A DNA stretch of 64,000 bases from Plantago elongata. Its lineage: Eukaryota > Streptophyta > Magnoliopsida > Lamiales > Plantaginaceae. Both the position numbers and the translations under genes were made by a program. The stretch covers positions 1-64,000 of the forward strand of contig JAYMSP010000191.1 in assembly GCA_036897095.1 (NCBI GenBank), in the 5' to 3' direction. Below are positions 13,974 to 26,275 of the stretch, piece after piece (position 1 is the first letter of the stretch; the number at the start of each line of letters is the position of its first letter). The notes beneath the pieces were generated by a model. The model was not told where the DNA came from and made no database searches. It saw only the letters and a list, made by a program, of their open reading frames with translations.

Positions 13974-15734
13974 CTACACTCGGACAGTTTTCTTAAGGTA
14001 TAACTCGGAAATATCCTTGATTAAAGTCGATATGTGCATGTTAGCCGATCCACCCTCTTCCATTGCACGTATAGCCCTTGTCCCTAGAACTTGAGCTCTT
14101 CTTCTTCTCTTATCGCCTTCTCCGTCATTCACCATCAACATGTGTACGGCATATCGGACCATTTCTTTCGTCACAAGAACCCCAACTTTATCTTCTTCTC
14201 CCCACCTGACAGGGAAATTAACTCCTACTCGAACCCCAATCTTCAAAATCTCCATGATGAACTTTTCATTCAAAAATTGTTCGGCAAACATTGGCCAAGT
14301 TACCATTGGAACCCCAGAGCACACACCTTCTATGGTCGAGTTCCATCCACAATGTGTCAAGAATCCACCTATTGACGGATGTGATAATATCAGAACTTGC
14401 GGAGCCCATCCCTTGATCACTAGACCTCTTCCTCTTATCCTCTCCTCGAATCGTTCCTCAATCAACCATTTCTCAAGTTCTTGGAATCGTTCTCCAGTTT
14501 TTATCACCCAGATAAATGGATGGTCAGCTTCTTCTAAGCCAAGACCAAGTTCTATTAGTTGTGATGGAACCAATCTACACTGGCTCCCGAGACAGGCATA
14601 CATGACGGATTTTGGTGCCCTTGAATCAAGCCATTGTAAACACATGGTTTCGTCGATTGAGGCTTTGTTTCCTCTCTCAAACATGTCTACCGCTTGCCTA
14701 CGCAGTTAGAAAAACTTCAGTGTATAGTTTCATGCAGTATTGTTCTCAGAGGGTATGTTATACTTATATTTCACTTATATAAAATATCGTCCATTTGTAA
14801 AGTATTATGAATTTCAAAAATATTACCAATTATAAGCGCACGCACAATTAAATACATGTAAATCAGGTCTAGACATTTAGTTGAGAATAAGGCGCATAAC
14901 TTGGAAATATTTGTTTTCATTAAATTCATCTACGTTCATCTATCAAGTGAGAGTGTGGGACATTATGTACCTGTTACATAACGAAACCGGCCCGATGCAC
15001 CAAACTTTCTTGTCAATGACCTTCCCGTACTCTTCCATACAAACACCCTCCAATGCCGAAAACGTATTCACCACGACCCCATAAGCGCTTGACTCAGCCT
15101 CTTGCATTTGGTCCCTAAGATCATCCAGGTCAGGGGAAGCCACGAACGCTGCTGGAAGCTGAGCCTTCGTTATCTGCACTTCCACTGGCATTCCAGGAAT
15201 ATGGAACGCCTCTGAATCAGAACTCACTGAAAGATGAGGCCTGTAAAGCTTCAAATTATACGAAGCAAGCAACGAAAAGCAACACATGCCATGGAAAACA
15301 ATTCTGGGCACGTTAAATTTCTTCGCAGTTCCAGATGTCCAGTAGAGACACTTATCCGAGATTATGCAACTCGGAGGATGTTCTTGCCCTTGTAAGTATT
15401 GCTCCAGAGCCCGCTGAAGCTTATCAAGTGCCTTATAGAATTGCCTTATTAGGCCTCGCGACGGAACGCTGTCCAGATTTTCACAGCCTTCTGGCAGGCC
15501 TACTTCTTGGCAGGGGAACGGTATTTCAATAAGCTGGACTTTTATTCCCGATCTGGTCCGCGCTCGATTGATAGTTTTCGCAAATCGGGAAGCATTGTGT
15601 GGAGTCGTGACCAAGCTTGTTCGAACGCCATTTTCAGCGAATAACTTGGCCATGTCGATCATAGGTATGATGTGACCTTGAGCCAGGAATGGGATGAGAA
15701 CGAAGTGAAGTTGCTTTGAAGTGGAGCTCGCCAT
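13974..15734 (-). CDS. UDP-glycosyltransferase, UGT73 family
   Basis: Cytosolic GT1-family enzyme that transfers sugar, probably glucose, from UDP-glucose to small hydrophobic acceptors; UGT73 members act on flavonoids, coumarins, terpenoids or hormones. Exon 1 is 15734-14971 and exon 2 is 14697-13974. They sum to 496 codons (495 residues), the usual UGT length. The catalytic His is in QGHIIP (His21). The PSPG box runs from WAPQVLILSHPSIGGFLTHC through HCGWNS to the final Glu-Gln of FAEQ, where Gln is typical of UDP-glucose users. The intron lies after SLCNR, a position I associate with UGT73-type genes. The ATG at 15734 is preferred over the upstream non-ATG extension. The acceptor cannot be told from sequence alone. 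Confidence 0.95.
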
Positions 15735-15764
15735 TTGATCAAGATGCAGGTAAGTTAAGATCAA

Positions 15765-16639
15765 TAGAGTTTACTGGGAGAATTTCCAAGTCTTGTGAAT
15801 TTGTTTATTTGCTCTTGGGGTATTGCTAAGTGAGTCATTGGATGACAAATATGACTAGGTGACTATGAGCACGCGGAGTTGATTGGGTCAATTGGTCAGG
15901 TCTTCTGTCTTCCCATTCCAATAATTATGGTGGTGTTTGGATGGGAATTTGAATCCTCCATTTGACTTGATAAACAGTGATTTGGGCTAAAATACACTTA
16001 AAATACTCCATTAAATGTCCATTCAAACACAATTTTCACCAAAATCCATCAAAATGTCCACTCAAATGTCCATCCAAACAGCCACTATATACTTCGTTTT
16101 ACTTATTAAACCGGGAGTGCACATTCTACCAAACACAATACACTTTTCGAAAACGATAAAAAAAATTAAATTTAATAATTTATAAATAATTTTTAAAAGA
16201 ATAAAAATTATAAAAAGTAAAATCAAAATGAGTTTACCAATGATTTTTTTATAACTGAATCGTTCTCTAAATAATTTATCAAGAATTGTCTTTTTTTAGA
16301 ATTTCACAACGAATAGGATCAAATTAAATCATATTTATGTGAACGTACATTTTATTGAAATTGATGGAGAAATAGCTTATTTTTAATCCGATTCATTCAT
16401 AACGAATTTGATTGCAGATAAATCCGTACATATACAAAATGAAATTTGAAACTCTAAGACAACATCATTAGTTTGAATATTCATAAATCATAATACACAT
16501 CAAATTTAAACTTTAAAGTTCAAATTACCAAACTTTATAATTAGTAATGTATCACAAGTGCAAATATTGGCAACAAAATAAAACTCTTTGAACAATTTCA
16601 AATTTGGGATTGTGGAAGAAGCCAAGAAGGGTGAAAGAA
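15765..16639. other. Intergenic region with one MITE
   Basis: Apart from the hairpin element at 15929-16086 this is AT-rich, non-coding DNA upstream of the UGT gene. The reading frame at 16506-16691 has no recognisable domain. Confidence 0.6.
15929..16086. mobile_element. Small MITE, about 158 bp
   Basis: The left end GGTGTTTGGATGG plus ATTTGA and the reverse complement of the right end GGCTGTTTGGATGG plus ATTTGA are inverted repeats. Inside, TGTCCA and CAAA motifs recur. Ends of the GTGTTTGGATG type are common in plant hAT-like or PIF-like MITEs. The target duplication was not resolved. Confidence 0.55.
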
Positions 16640-16945
16640 GGTGCCAACTCTCTGAAAGAATATCAAACATAATTGTATTAATGAATATCAAAAGTATATA
16701 TATATATATAAATACAAACTACGCTACTCTAATGAGAATATGAATTCTATCTCTAACTAGATTAAGATTGTGCTAACTAACTCTAACTAGACTAGTATTA
16801 TTTACACATAATCTATCACACCCCGCAATCAAAATGGAAGGCGGACAAACGCTGAGAATGGAGCGAAAATCTTTAAACAAAATTTAAAGTAGGCCTTTAG
16901 TGAAAATATATACAATCTGATATCTTGACGGAACATGTAGTATAT
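16640..16945 (-). mobile_element. Copia fragment: 3' end and LTR, minus strand
   Basis: On the minus strand a short stretch resembles the C-terminal end of a copia polyprotein, followed by a polypurine-like GCGGGG and then an LTR-like sequence starting TGATAGATT (plus about 16817 downward) that contains a TA microsatellite (16697-16712). It is truncated and non-coding now. It directly abuts the plus-strand copia fragment at about 16946, so one probably inserted into or recombined with the other. Confidence 0.5.
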
Positions 16946-19745
16946 GGATATACTTAATGTCAGCAAAATCTGAAGTGAAGACACACATGCTTAATTTCTA
17001 TAACCTTGTTCAGACACAGTTTAATAAATCCATAAAGTGTATTAGAACTGATAATGGTGTTGAATTTATACTCAAAGACTTCTACAATAATCATGGTATA
17101 ATTCATCAAACCACCTGCATTTACACTCCACAGCAAAATGGCATTGTTGAGCGCAAACATCAACATCTCCTTCAAGTTACTAGAGCTTTAATGTTTCAAT
17201 CTAATATTCCATTGATTTATTGGTCTAATAGCATATTAACAGCTGCTCACATCATTAACAGGTTGCATACTGAAGTACTCAAGAATCAAACTCCATTTCA
17301 AATGTTGAATGGAAAACCTGCTACATATGATCATTTTAGAGCCTTTGGTTGCCTTTGTTACTGCAGTACCATCAAAGAAATGAGAAATAAGTTTGATTCA
17401 AGGGCAGATAAATGTGTTTTCATTGGTTTATCCTTTGGGTATCAAAGGATACAAGTTATTAAATCTGAAAAACTAAGAAAGTTATCATTTCTAGAGAAGT
17501 AAAATTTTATGAATCTATATTTCCTTTTCAACTTGATGACAATTCTCTGCATACTTCACCTCAGTCTTCTAATGACTCTAATTTACAGTTGTTTCAAGAT
17601 GATTTATATGATAATCATATGACTTCTTCCATTTTTATGCCTACTTCAAATATGCATGATATACCATATGTTTCTTCTACTCAACCTGCAATAACTAAGG
17701 ATCAAAATTTTCAACCTTCTTTACAAGATGAAATCAGTTCTCACACTTCTTCTATTCTATCAGGTTCACAAGTTTCAGCTGATACAGTTCAAGAACAACT
17801 TAATGAGCCTGACCAAGACACCTTCAGAAGATCCTCAAGAATCAAATCAACACCTACTCACTTGAGTATTTATGATATCAAACTACCACCTTCTCTCTTA
17901 CATCCTTCTGATATGAATGCTTCAGTTTTATATCCCATTTCAAATTACTTATCTGCAGATAATCTATCATCTTCACATCTTGCTTTCACTGCTGCGATTA
18001 CTGCTGATATTGAACCAAGAACATATAAACAAGCTGCTAAAATTTCAGCTTGGTAAGATGCTATGAATACTGAACTTAAAGCTTTAGAACAAACACAAAC
18101 TTGGTCTTTAGTTTAGTTACCTACAGATAAACATCTTATTTGTTGTAAATGGGTATTTAGAATTAAACACAAGGTTGATGGATCCATAGAAAGGTACAAA
18201 GCTAGATTAGTAGCTAAAGGGTATAATCAAGAAGAGGGAATAGATTATTTTCATACATATTCCCCTGTTGCTAATCTCACTTCAGTTAGAATTATATTAG
18301 CACTTGCAGCTTCAAAGAATTGGCATTTACATCAGTGTGATGTAAACAATGCCTTCCTTCAAGGTGATCTTGATGAAGAGGTGTATATTATGGCTCCACC
18401 TGGTTATTTAGATAGCAATGACACTAGAGTTTGTAAGTTAAACAAAAGCATATATGGTTTAAAACAAGCTTCTAGGCAGTGGTTTCAGAAGTTATCTTCA
18501 TGCTTGATTGATTATGATTTTGTATAGTCAGTAGCTGATACTTCTTTGTTTATTATGCATACTTCTCATTGCTATATTGCTCTCATTTGTTATGTTGATG
18601 ATATCATTATTGCAGGACCTGATGAACAGGCTATCACTGCACTGAAAACTCATCTACATGAAACCTTTACAATCAAAGACTTGGGAATCCTCAAATATAT
18701 GCTTGGTGTTGAAGTAGCTAGAACACCTGCAGGTATATTTCTTTGTCAGAGAAAATATACACTGGATATCTTGGATGATACAGGCTATTTAGCTTGTAAA
18801 CCCATGGATACTCCAATGGACAGTAAGCAGCACTTTGCAACAGCTACTTCACTACAGTGAGCAGATGGTGCTGAATATAGAAGGCTCATTGGAAGGCTTG
18901 TGTACCTCACTATAACCAGGCCTGACATATCATATGATCTCCAAACTCTGAGTCAATATATGTCTGCACCACATGAGTATCATCTCCAAGCAGCTTACAG
19001 GGTATTAAGATACTTGAAGAAAACTCCAGGCAAAGGCTTGTTTTATTCTGCAGTTTCAAACTTTTCACTAACTGCATATTGTGATAGTGATTGGGCACGT
19101 TGTCCAGATACCAAAAGAAGCATAACCGGCTATGACATTTATCTTGGTGATTCATTGGTGTCATGGAAGTCCAAGAAACAGCCTATAGTAAGCCGTTCAT
19201 CAGCTGAAGTTGAATACAGAGCATTGGATTATACCACCTGTGAAGTTCAATGACTTGTATTTCTACTTCAAGATCTTGGTATTGTACATCATGATCCAGT
19301 TGCTATCTACACAGATTCGAAGAGTACTATATGTATTGCTGAAAATCCAGTTTTTCATGAGAAAACAAAGCATATACAAATAGATTATCACTTCAGAAGG
19401 GAGAAGTTGAAGGCAAATGTCATCAAAGTCATTCATTCATGTGCCCTCATCTGAAAATATAGCAGATATATTTACTAAGCCTGTAGCAAGTGATCTCTTT
19501 TATTCATTTGTATATATCCAAGATGCATCTTGTAGACATACAATTGAGGGGGGTCTTAAGAGTAATTAATTGATATAGTTAAGTTAGTTAATGTGGTTAA
19601 GTTAGTTGAGGTAGTTAAGTAGTTAGTTTTCTTCTCTTTTCTTCTTCATTCTCTTTAGTCTATAAATACTCATTTTGTAAACCATTGTAAAGAATCAATC
19701 TTGGAGATTTAACTCCTTCAATCATCAATACAAATACATGGTTTT
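16946..19745 (+). mobile_element. Broken Ty1/copia LTR retrotransposon (integrase to 3' LTR)
   Basis: In order on the plus strand: part of the integrase core with the post-core region (about 16957-17500), a Ser/Thr-rich linker (about 17590-18050), reverse transcriptase with the catalytic YVDD motif (about 18590), and RNase H (about 18900-19460). A polypurine tract (19546-19552) and a 3' LTR with a TATAAATA box (about 19553-19745) follow. The 5' LTR, gag and protease are missing and the coding part carries several breaks, so it is a fossil. It is a different copy from the one at 1850-4954. Confidence 0.85.
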
Positions 19746-19889
19746 ACATATATCAAAGTTATTCACATATCTTTTAATTAATTAACAAGTCTCAGTGTAG
19801 TAAGTAGTAACTAGAAGTAATACATTATTTCCACATATGTATCTTTCAGAAAAATATACTTCAATTGCATATATTCTTCTTTTACACAG

Positions 19890-20260
19890 GATTTACAGTT
19901 TTAGGCAGATATGTATATCCGGGACTTCCAGGGTAAACTGCATTACTGCAACATGGGATGAGTACAGATCATTGCAGTGAATCAATTAGACGGAAGTGTT
20001 TGGAACAACATTCGGTAATCAGGTTCACAATATCAACGTACTGGGCAGATTTAACAAAAGAAGAATGGATGATGGCCGATAACTTGGGGGACAGGGCTCT
20101 TTTTGTTGACGGACATGATGGATATCCATCTGAAGCATCAGATAAGGTCTATGAGGAAATTGTGTCTACTTGGTACAATATATGGTATGATTCTGATAGG
20201 AACTTCTCTGTTTTTTTTACTTGGAAACACGGAGTTTTGGCATGCATATGAGATGTCCTA
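19890..20260 (+). pseudogene. DUF295-like gene remnant
   Basis: The frame at 19958-20251 contains EEWMMADNLGDRALFVDG, which resembles the W-x-LGDRALF-G core of the DUF295 domain found C-terminally in plant F-box proteins. Only this core is recognisable. No F-box, no start supported by homology and no clear splice structure are visible, and the frame runs into AT-rich DNA. It is probably a truncated, dead fragment next to the copia element. The assignment rests on one motif. Confidence 0.4.
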
Positions 20261-20560
20261 TAGTTATTTCGTACAATCTGATCCTTTTGGGTGTCTACAC
20301 CAGATTGTTAAGATTTAAGAATGATATGATCTCATCTCTGAGCTTTTTTCTTATTGAGTGTAGTAATAAACTATACTATGCAAATATGTATTTTTCAAAA
20401 CCACCATGCTTCAATCGCATCTATTATTCTTTTACCAATCAGTATATATACCTATTGGTAGTAATTAGTGAATAGGGATGTCAATTAAGAACTGAGGAAG
20501 CATAAACTTAAGAGATTCACCTAGCTAGTGATCACCTTGATAAGTTGTTCATACTTAAAT

Positions 20561-22145
20561 CTAGTCAACTCTTGAACCTGAGTCACCAAAAAATTGCAGC
20601 TCGTTTATCACACTGGAAAGAAGCCACTCTTCTCCGTCGATGTAGGATGCATCAAGATATGGGGCTACTTCAGATGACTTCATCTGCTTCCCGTATGCTA
20701 CTCTAGATGTGGTGCTGGCTCCAGGTCCATAGTTCTGGTATTCACCGAACAACACAGTCCTGACAAATAAAGAACGAATATAAATACATGTTCACGAATG
20801 GTTATATATCAGAAATAGTTATAAGGATCAAATATACAAACTGATCTCTAGAAGAGTCCTTCCAGTCATTCCATCCCTCAGCAGCAACAACATCAGACAT
20901 GTGTGTTTTGGCAAACACCACTGTTGCATAGTGTCCCCAAGCTCTCCCCAGCCACACTTTCCCACTTCCAATTATATTGCAGTTCACGAATGAGAACCCG
21001 GTTCTTTCGTTCGCTGAATCTCTTCCCTGAGCTGTAATTGAGCCACTTATCCCACCTGAGGACTGTTCTATTGCCGTGGAATTGATTATGCAATCCTGCA
21101 CCATTTTTCTCATGTCATGTACGTGTGAAAGACACATTAACTCTTTGACATTTATAATGTTGTGTATTCTTATAAAGAATCAGTACCTCATAGAGTGATC
21201 TGCCATTTCCAAAAATGAAATCTATAGATCCCTGGATGAAGCATTCTTTGAAATAGTGTCTGCCTTGATCGTCATTTAGCGTGTCTTGCGCTCCATAAAA
21301 CCCGCATCCATAAAATGCTGATTGATCACCTAAAACTCTTAATGCCACTGCCTGTCCTCCAACGTCTCCGGGATCAGGGGCTGGAGCTACATTCTGCAAA
21401 GTAAAATCTTATGTATGAGATGAAATAGCAAGTCAGAGAATGCCTGAATTCACATTTCGATTATATCAAGTACCATGAAGCTGATGTTATAAGCTATAAA
21501 ATTTGGGGCAGAGATGAAAACTGTTGAGCTATAGGCCGTCCCTCCGGTAGAATTGGCAGTGTCATTCCATGAAATCGAAGTGTTGAGGTAACCTTGTCCT
21601 TCAATTATCAAATTCGTCTTGTTTGAGCTTATTACAATCTTTTCACTGCAATATTATCAGGATACTGAATAAGCAAGCTACGTTACATCTCTAATAAAAG
21701 AAACACGATGTAAAACGTAAACTCTGTTTACGACAAACCTATACGTTCCTACATCAATGATTATAAGTGTCTTAGTACGGCTAAGATTAGGAACCGCATC
21801 TACCGCCTTCTGTACGCTGCTGAAGTTCCCGCAGCCCTTTAAATCCACTGTGAGAACACGACTGATGTTGTACGATGATATGAGACTAGACTTCCACTCA
21901 GTGCATGTAATCCTTGGTCTCTTCCTGTGATGCTTATGGTGGTGATGATGCGAATGGTGTCTCCTCTGCATAACGAAGAGAAATCCCTCTGGGACAACTT
22001 TATCAACTATTCTGTCGTATGTTTCGAGGCCAAACATGTAGATCGCAGAAGTAGTACTACTGGAAGAGTACAAGGAAACTATGATGGACAAAATGAGAAT
22101 AGCAAAAGTAGTGAGCCAAAAGAACGTGCTAGTTCTGGGATTCAT
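20561..22145 (-). CDS. Pectinesterase (pectin methylesterase, no PRO domain)
   Basis: Cell-wall enzyme of carbohydrate esterase family 8 that removes methyl esters from homogalacturonan. Exons: 22145-21739, 21645-21474, 21393-21187, 21095-20842, 20759-20561; sum 413 codons (412 residues), all GT-AG. The N-terminus has a hydrophobic segment (about residues 10-30) acting as signal or anchor, then a His-rich stretch ([16 protein letters not shown]). The catalytic domain keeps Gln207 (QAVAL), Asp230 (QDTL), Asp251 (DFIFGNG) and Arg313/Trp315 (LGRAW). No PMEI-like PRO region is present, as in type II PMEs. The frame is open upstream to an in-frame ATG at 22367, which would add 74 residues. I prefer 22145 because a hydrophobic signal-like segment follows it. 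Confidence 0.93.
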
Positions 22146-22367
22146 GATCTTAGCTAAGCATACAAATAATTTTCGGAACGGCTTAAAGTATGAAGAGTCA
22201 TCCTTGGGGGATTTATGTAAGGGAGGGTGACGTAGGAGGTAAGAAAAGCATGGTGAGAATGAATGTCTCAATGTATAGGTGGTAAGTGGAGAAAGATGAT
22301 TACAGATTGAGATGATCTTTAAAAAAAAGGAAAAGAATGAGATTGAACAAGCCACACGCCAAAGCAT

Positions 22368-23588
22368 GTCTAATCACAGTAGGTGTTCAGTTTTAAGGCA
22401 TTTTGAATTGAATTGGGACCGGTGGATGCACCATGATGTTATGATGGCACAAAAGAAGAAGTTATTTTGTAATCTGGCAAATTGTATGGGTCAAAAGTGA
22501 AATGCTTGGAGTACTGGTATGTTTTCTGGGAAGTTTTTTAGCAGCTAGAAAAAGGATAGTTAACTTGTCCCAAACACTTGTTCATCTTCATACTTATTAC
22601 ATCTTACTGATCCAACAGTATAGTTGTGGATCATCAATGAGCTTCTGGTTGCTGTAAAACCAAGAATGAGCTTACTAGCTAGGTAGCTTTATGACATGGT
22701 CTGAATGAGAAAACTCATGACTATTGACTAGGTAACATTTGCATTTGAATAATGTAATCATGTATTAAAATGTAAGCCACCAAGGTAGAGTTATTTACAA
22801 GCATGCATCGTCACATTGTCAATATTAAACTGCTAATAGTACTACTCAAATATCATGTTTGTTAGTCCTTGGAGTATATATAAACCAAGAGGTATTGCAA
22901 ACTTTTAAATATCCATTTTGGATTTGAATAGAAATATAGAATAGTTATTTGCTCTATTTACTTGTTATAGTTTTGAGATTTTTAGCAGGACCTTAAAATG
23001 TTTCTTAGTTCACAGATTTTCAATGGCCAGGGTTCATTTCTACCCGTACCACATGACACTAACCGTTAAATTGTTGACGACACTCTACTCCAATTCTACC
23101 CAAATTCAAAAACGATAAATTCTTTCATGGACTAAGTCTATAAGTAAGTTGTAGTCTTGTAAAACTACTTGATGAAACTCCATAAACAGGTCATGTAAGT
23201 TTAAGAATAATAAAAACCATATAAAGTCTACTTGATGAAGCTCCATGATTCTAGTGAAAGACTGCGTTCTCTTCAATTATAATTATTTGAGCTGTACTGG
23301 ATGGTGGGTTGTACTTAAATTAACAATATTAAGAAACTATAGTACTTGTAACGTCACGTCTCTTTGCAGAGGTTCGATTTTTCAGGCCAACACGATTTCT
23401 CTTTGATTGTTCTCTCTGAATGGTATGTTATCCCACAAATAACACACGTTGTCCTTTTCACATATCTTATTTCAATGGTACAGATGCCAAATGCTTCTTA
23501 TTGGGTCACACATCATAAGATTAATTGTTACCATACAAGAAATTTGAATTCTACAATTGTAGATGGATTTCGGAAATAAGAGGTATAA
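22368..23588. other. Intergenic region upstream of the pectinesterase
   Basis: AT-rich. No gene or clear repeat was recognised. Positions 23584-23588 (TATAA) are the left target duplication of the solo LTR. Confidence 0.6.
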
Positions 23589-25364
23589 TGTAGCGCCCTG
23601 ATTTTTAAAAGACGAATAAAAAGAATAAAAGTCGTGCTAGTACGTGAGCTTGAAAATTCGATGAACTGGAATAATAAAATTTTAAAAAGAAGTTTGGCAA
23701 CTTTAAGCGTACTGATACTTGGCATGAGAACTCTTGGTTCAAATTTGTGAATTAAAAAAAATAATGCAGCGGAATTATAAATAATATAAGACTTTCTTGG
23801 AGGATAGATAGTCTTGCAAATCATAAACATAAAATAGCAAACGTTGATTCCGATAATGATCACTACTCCAGCAACGCTCCACTCCGATCAGCTTGGCTTC
23901 AAGTACCTAAAATTAATATTTTAAAAAGGGGTCAGTTTACCACTGACTAAGCAAGTTTCATGCACGTGTCATGACCTAAAGTTCTATCCTCATGTCTTTT
24001 AAATCTTTTAGTCTTGAAATCATGCAATGCAACTTAAAACTGTACTTGACTCGAAGCACTTGAACCTGAACATGAACTTCTTAAACCCCTTAACTTTAAC
24101 TTGAAACATTCTTAGAATCTTAACATGATCATGAGTTCACTTGGCATCGTAAGGTACATACCAAACCGACGGTGACTGCTTAACATGGATGTACATGATT
24201 TGCTAGTTGCCTAACTGATGTGATCACATGATAGTCACAACATGATAGTCACAATTTGCTAGTTGCCTAGTCGACGGTGACCGTTTAGCTTGGTTGGCCA
24301 CAATTTACTAGGGAGACTTTACGAGCCCCTTCTTGACATGACTTGAAACCTTTCTTGACTTAGAATCTTATCAGCGTGAACACATCATAATGTCATGAAT
24401 GCATGGTTCTAATGGATTTTGCATAATACAACAACATACACCACAAACCACCGGTAGCTATTCATGTAAGTGGCAACAAGCAATTTAATGATAATGACCA
24501 TCAGAAAGTATCAATAATGCACAATATTAACTTTGCATAGAATGATACAGCAAAGTGCAAAGCTTGAGAGACACACCATATCCAAGAGCTAGCTACTTAC
24601 TACTTGATAGGCTTTCTTTAGTCAGTTTGTAGCACAAAGCTGACAACTTAATTTGTAAATTAAACCAATAATTAATACAATATGAATTAACACAAACACA
24701 ACATACAACAGTACTAATCATGGTGCCATATAAGTTGAAGAATGAAATTAAGAGGCATATATAATGAGTCATTGGACTATCAATCAGACTAACTACCAGC
24801 CGGGATGAATAACATATAAATTCAGTTGTTTCAATTCCTGCCAATAATTACATCAATCTCACCTTAAACAACAAGTAGTGCTAATACCTACTAATGGACA
24901 TAGATAAATTACTGAAGTCTTAGACCAATTACACACACTAAACATAGAGGAAATACTGAATGCTTTCAATAATACGTGACATCAAGCAATCACCATAACA
25001 TGTAAGTCATAAACATGAGAAAGAGGAACTTGCCTTCAAAATCTTTTAGCTCTCTAATTCTTAATTCTCAATGCAAGCGTCTCGTCCGAAATCGAGTCCA
25101 CTCGAAGATGAAGGATGAAGCGTTGGTGAAGAAGAAGGCTGCCCACGTTCAAAAACCAGTTTAATTGGCTTCTTAATGGATTTAATTGAGTAACTAATGA
25201 GTTTGAGCTAGATTTAAGGAGTGGGCTTAGAAAGAAGATGACTTGGGCTGAAAAATGAAGGTGCAAGAGTTGGGCCGAAGAACCCCGATCCATGAATTAA
25301 GCTTCGGTGCTCTGGTTCGTTCTAAAACGCTTTAATTCGATTTCTAAATTTTCGGGTGGTTACC
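23589..25364. mobile_element. Probable solo LTR of a Ty3/gypsy element, 1776 bp
   Basis: It starts TGTAGCGCCCTGATTTTT, and the other end is TTTTCGGGTGGTTACC. These are the kind of ends (TGTAxCGCCC...CGGGT-TTACx) seen in long plant gypsy LTRs. The flanks TATAA (23584-23588 and 25365-25369) form a perfect 5-bp duplication. No gag-pol sequence is inside. Internally there is a GGGGTCAGT stretch near 23930 and a short direct repeat of CATGATAGTCACAA and TTTGCTAGTTGCCTA (about 24195-24270). It is a fossil formed by LTR-LTR recombination. The exact family is uncertain. Confidence 0.65.
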
Positions 25365-25369
25365 TATAA

Positions 25370-26050
25370 CTTGTTTTTATGAGCAGATCTATGGTAATTT
25401 TCGAACCAGAGGTTCGGCCAAGGTTATGATCTATGAGGCTATGAGTATTATGGCCGTTTAGTTTTCTCATTTGTAGCTAGTATATATATAACGAGTATCA
25501 CATTTGGCATGGTATGCAATCTAATACGCACAACTGCACAATTAATGTTGCAAAACTTTGAAAACAGATTTGAGAATATAACTAGCTAGCCGGCTAAATT
25601 CACATAAAATTTCAAAAAAATTTTCCATTCACCACTTACAGATACAATATAACCATCCATCTATATTCTCGTAAAAAAAAACAAGGAAAAAGAAGAAACA
25701 TGATCTTTGATAATTTCCACCAATAATCAACGAGACTTCTAGTATATTGCCCCCTAACCAAGGGTGCTTGATGATAAAGATGCACTCAATCCAACTAGCT
25801 AGTACATCATCAATTCAAAATGAGAACATTCATTATCAAGATAATGAAAGCATCATGTCACACAATTATTTATTACAAATAATAATAATAATAATTGATA
25901 TTGTTATTAGCCTCCCTAAATCCATATAGAATTGAGGCGAATGCACAAAAACCATAAAATAGTTGTTTGATCAACATGCCAAAGGATAGAAGTTGCCCTA
26001 TATCACAAAAATAGGAAACACACAAGCCCACCACTTCTAGTTAATGAAGC
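25370..26050. other. Intergenic region
   Basis: No gene is seen. AT-rich, with an (AAT)n run near 25880-25892. The reading frame at 25747-25929 has no recognisable domain. Confidence 0.55.
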
Positions 26051-26059
26051 CTCCCTGCA

Positions 26060-26275
26060 GGACCATCCATGCAGCTAGCTAGCAATCAGCTAGAGAGGCA
26101 AAGGCTGCAGTCTCATCCATGCCGCCACATCTCCGCCCCGTCCGGCTCAATCTCCTCCATCTACAGGGTGGAAGAGACACCGTTCGGCCGTACGTAGTTA
26201 CATGTAACCAGCAGAAGGTGGGAATGTTAAGAGGGTGTAAACAAGAAGTGTGATTTGGAAGTTATATAGTAGTGA
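26060..26275 (-). promoter_or_regulatory. GC-rich patch behind a TATA box (possible small transcription unit)
   Basis: Within strongly AT-rich DNA, 26090-26200 is GC-rich. On the minus strand CTATATAA (about 26263-26270) would be a TATA box. Downstream is an ATG frame of 15 codons (MEEIEPDGAEMWRHG, about 26163-26116) and another of 13 codons. I recognise no known peptide and no convincing miRNA hairpin. It may be a leader exon, a short-peptide gene or a non-coding transcript. This is inference only. Confidence 0.2.

Noticed and set aside
14091-14709. Plus-strand frames over the glycosyltransferase exon 2
   Set aside because: Antisense shadows of the PSPG-containing exon.
22146-22367. Upstream in-frame start for the pectinesterase adding 74 residues
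   Set aside because: The start at 22145 gives a normal N-terminus with a hydrophobic segment. The extension is probably 5' untranslated sequence, but it cannot be excluded.
26100-26170. Resemblance to a microRNA (ATTGAGCCG as in miR171)
   Set aside because: Only nine bases match and no extended stem is visible around them.
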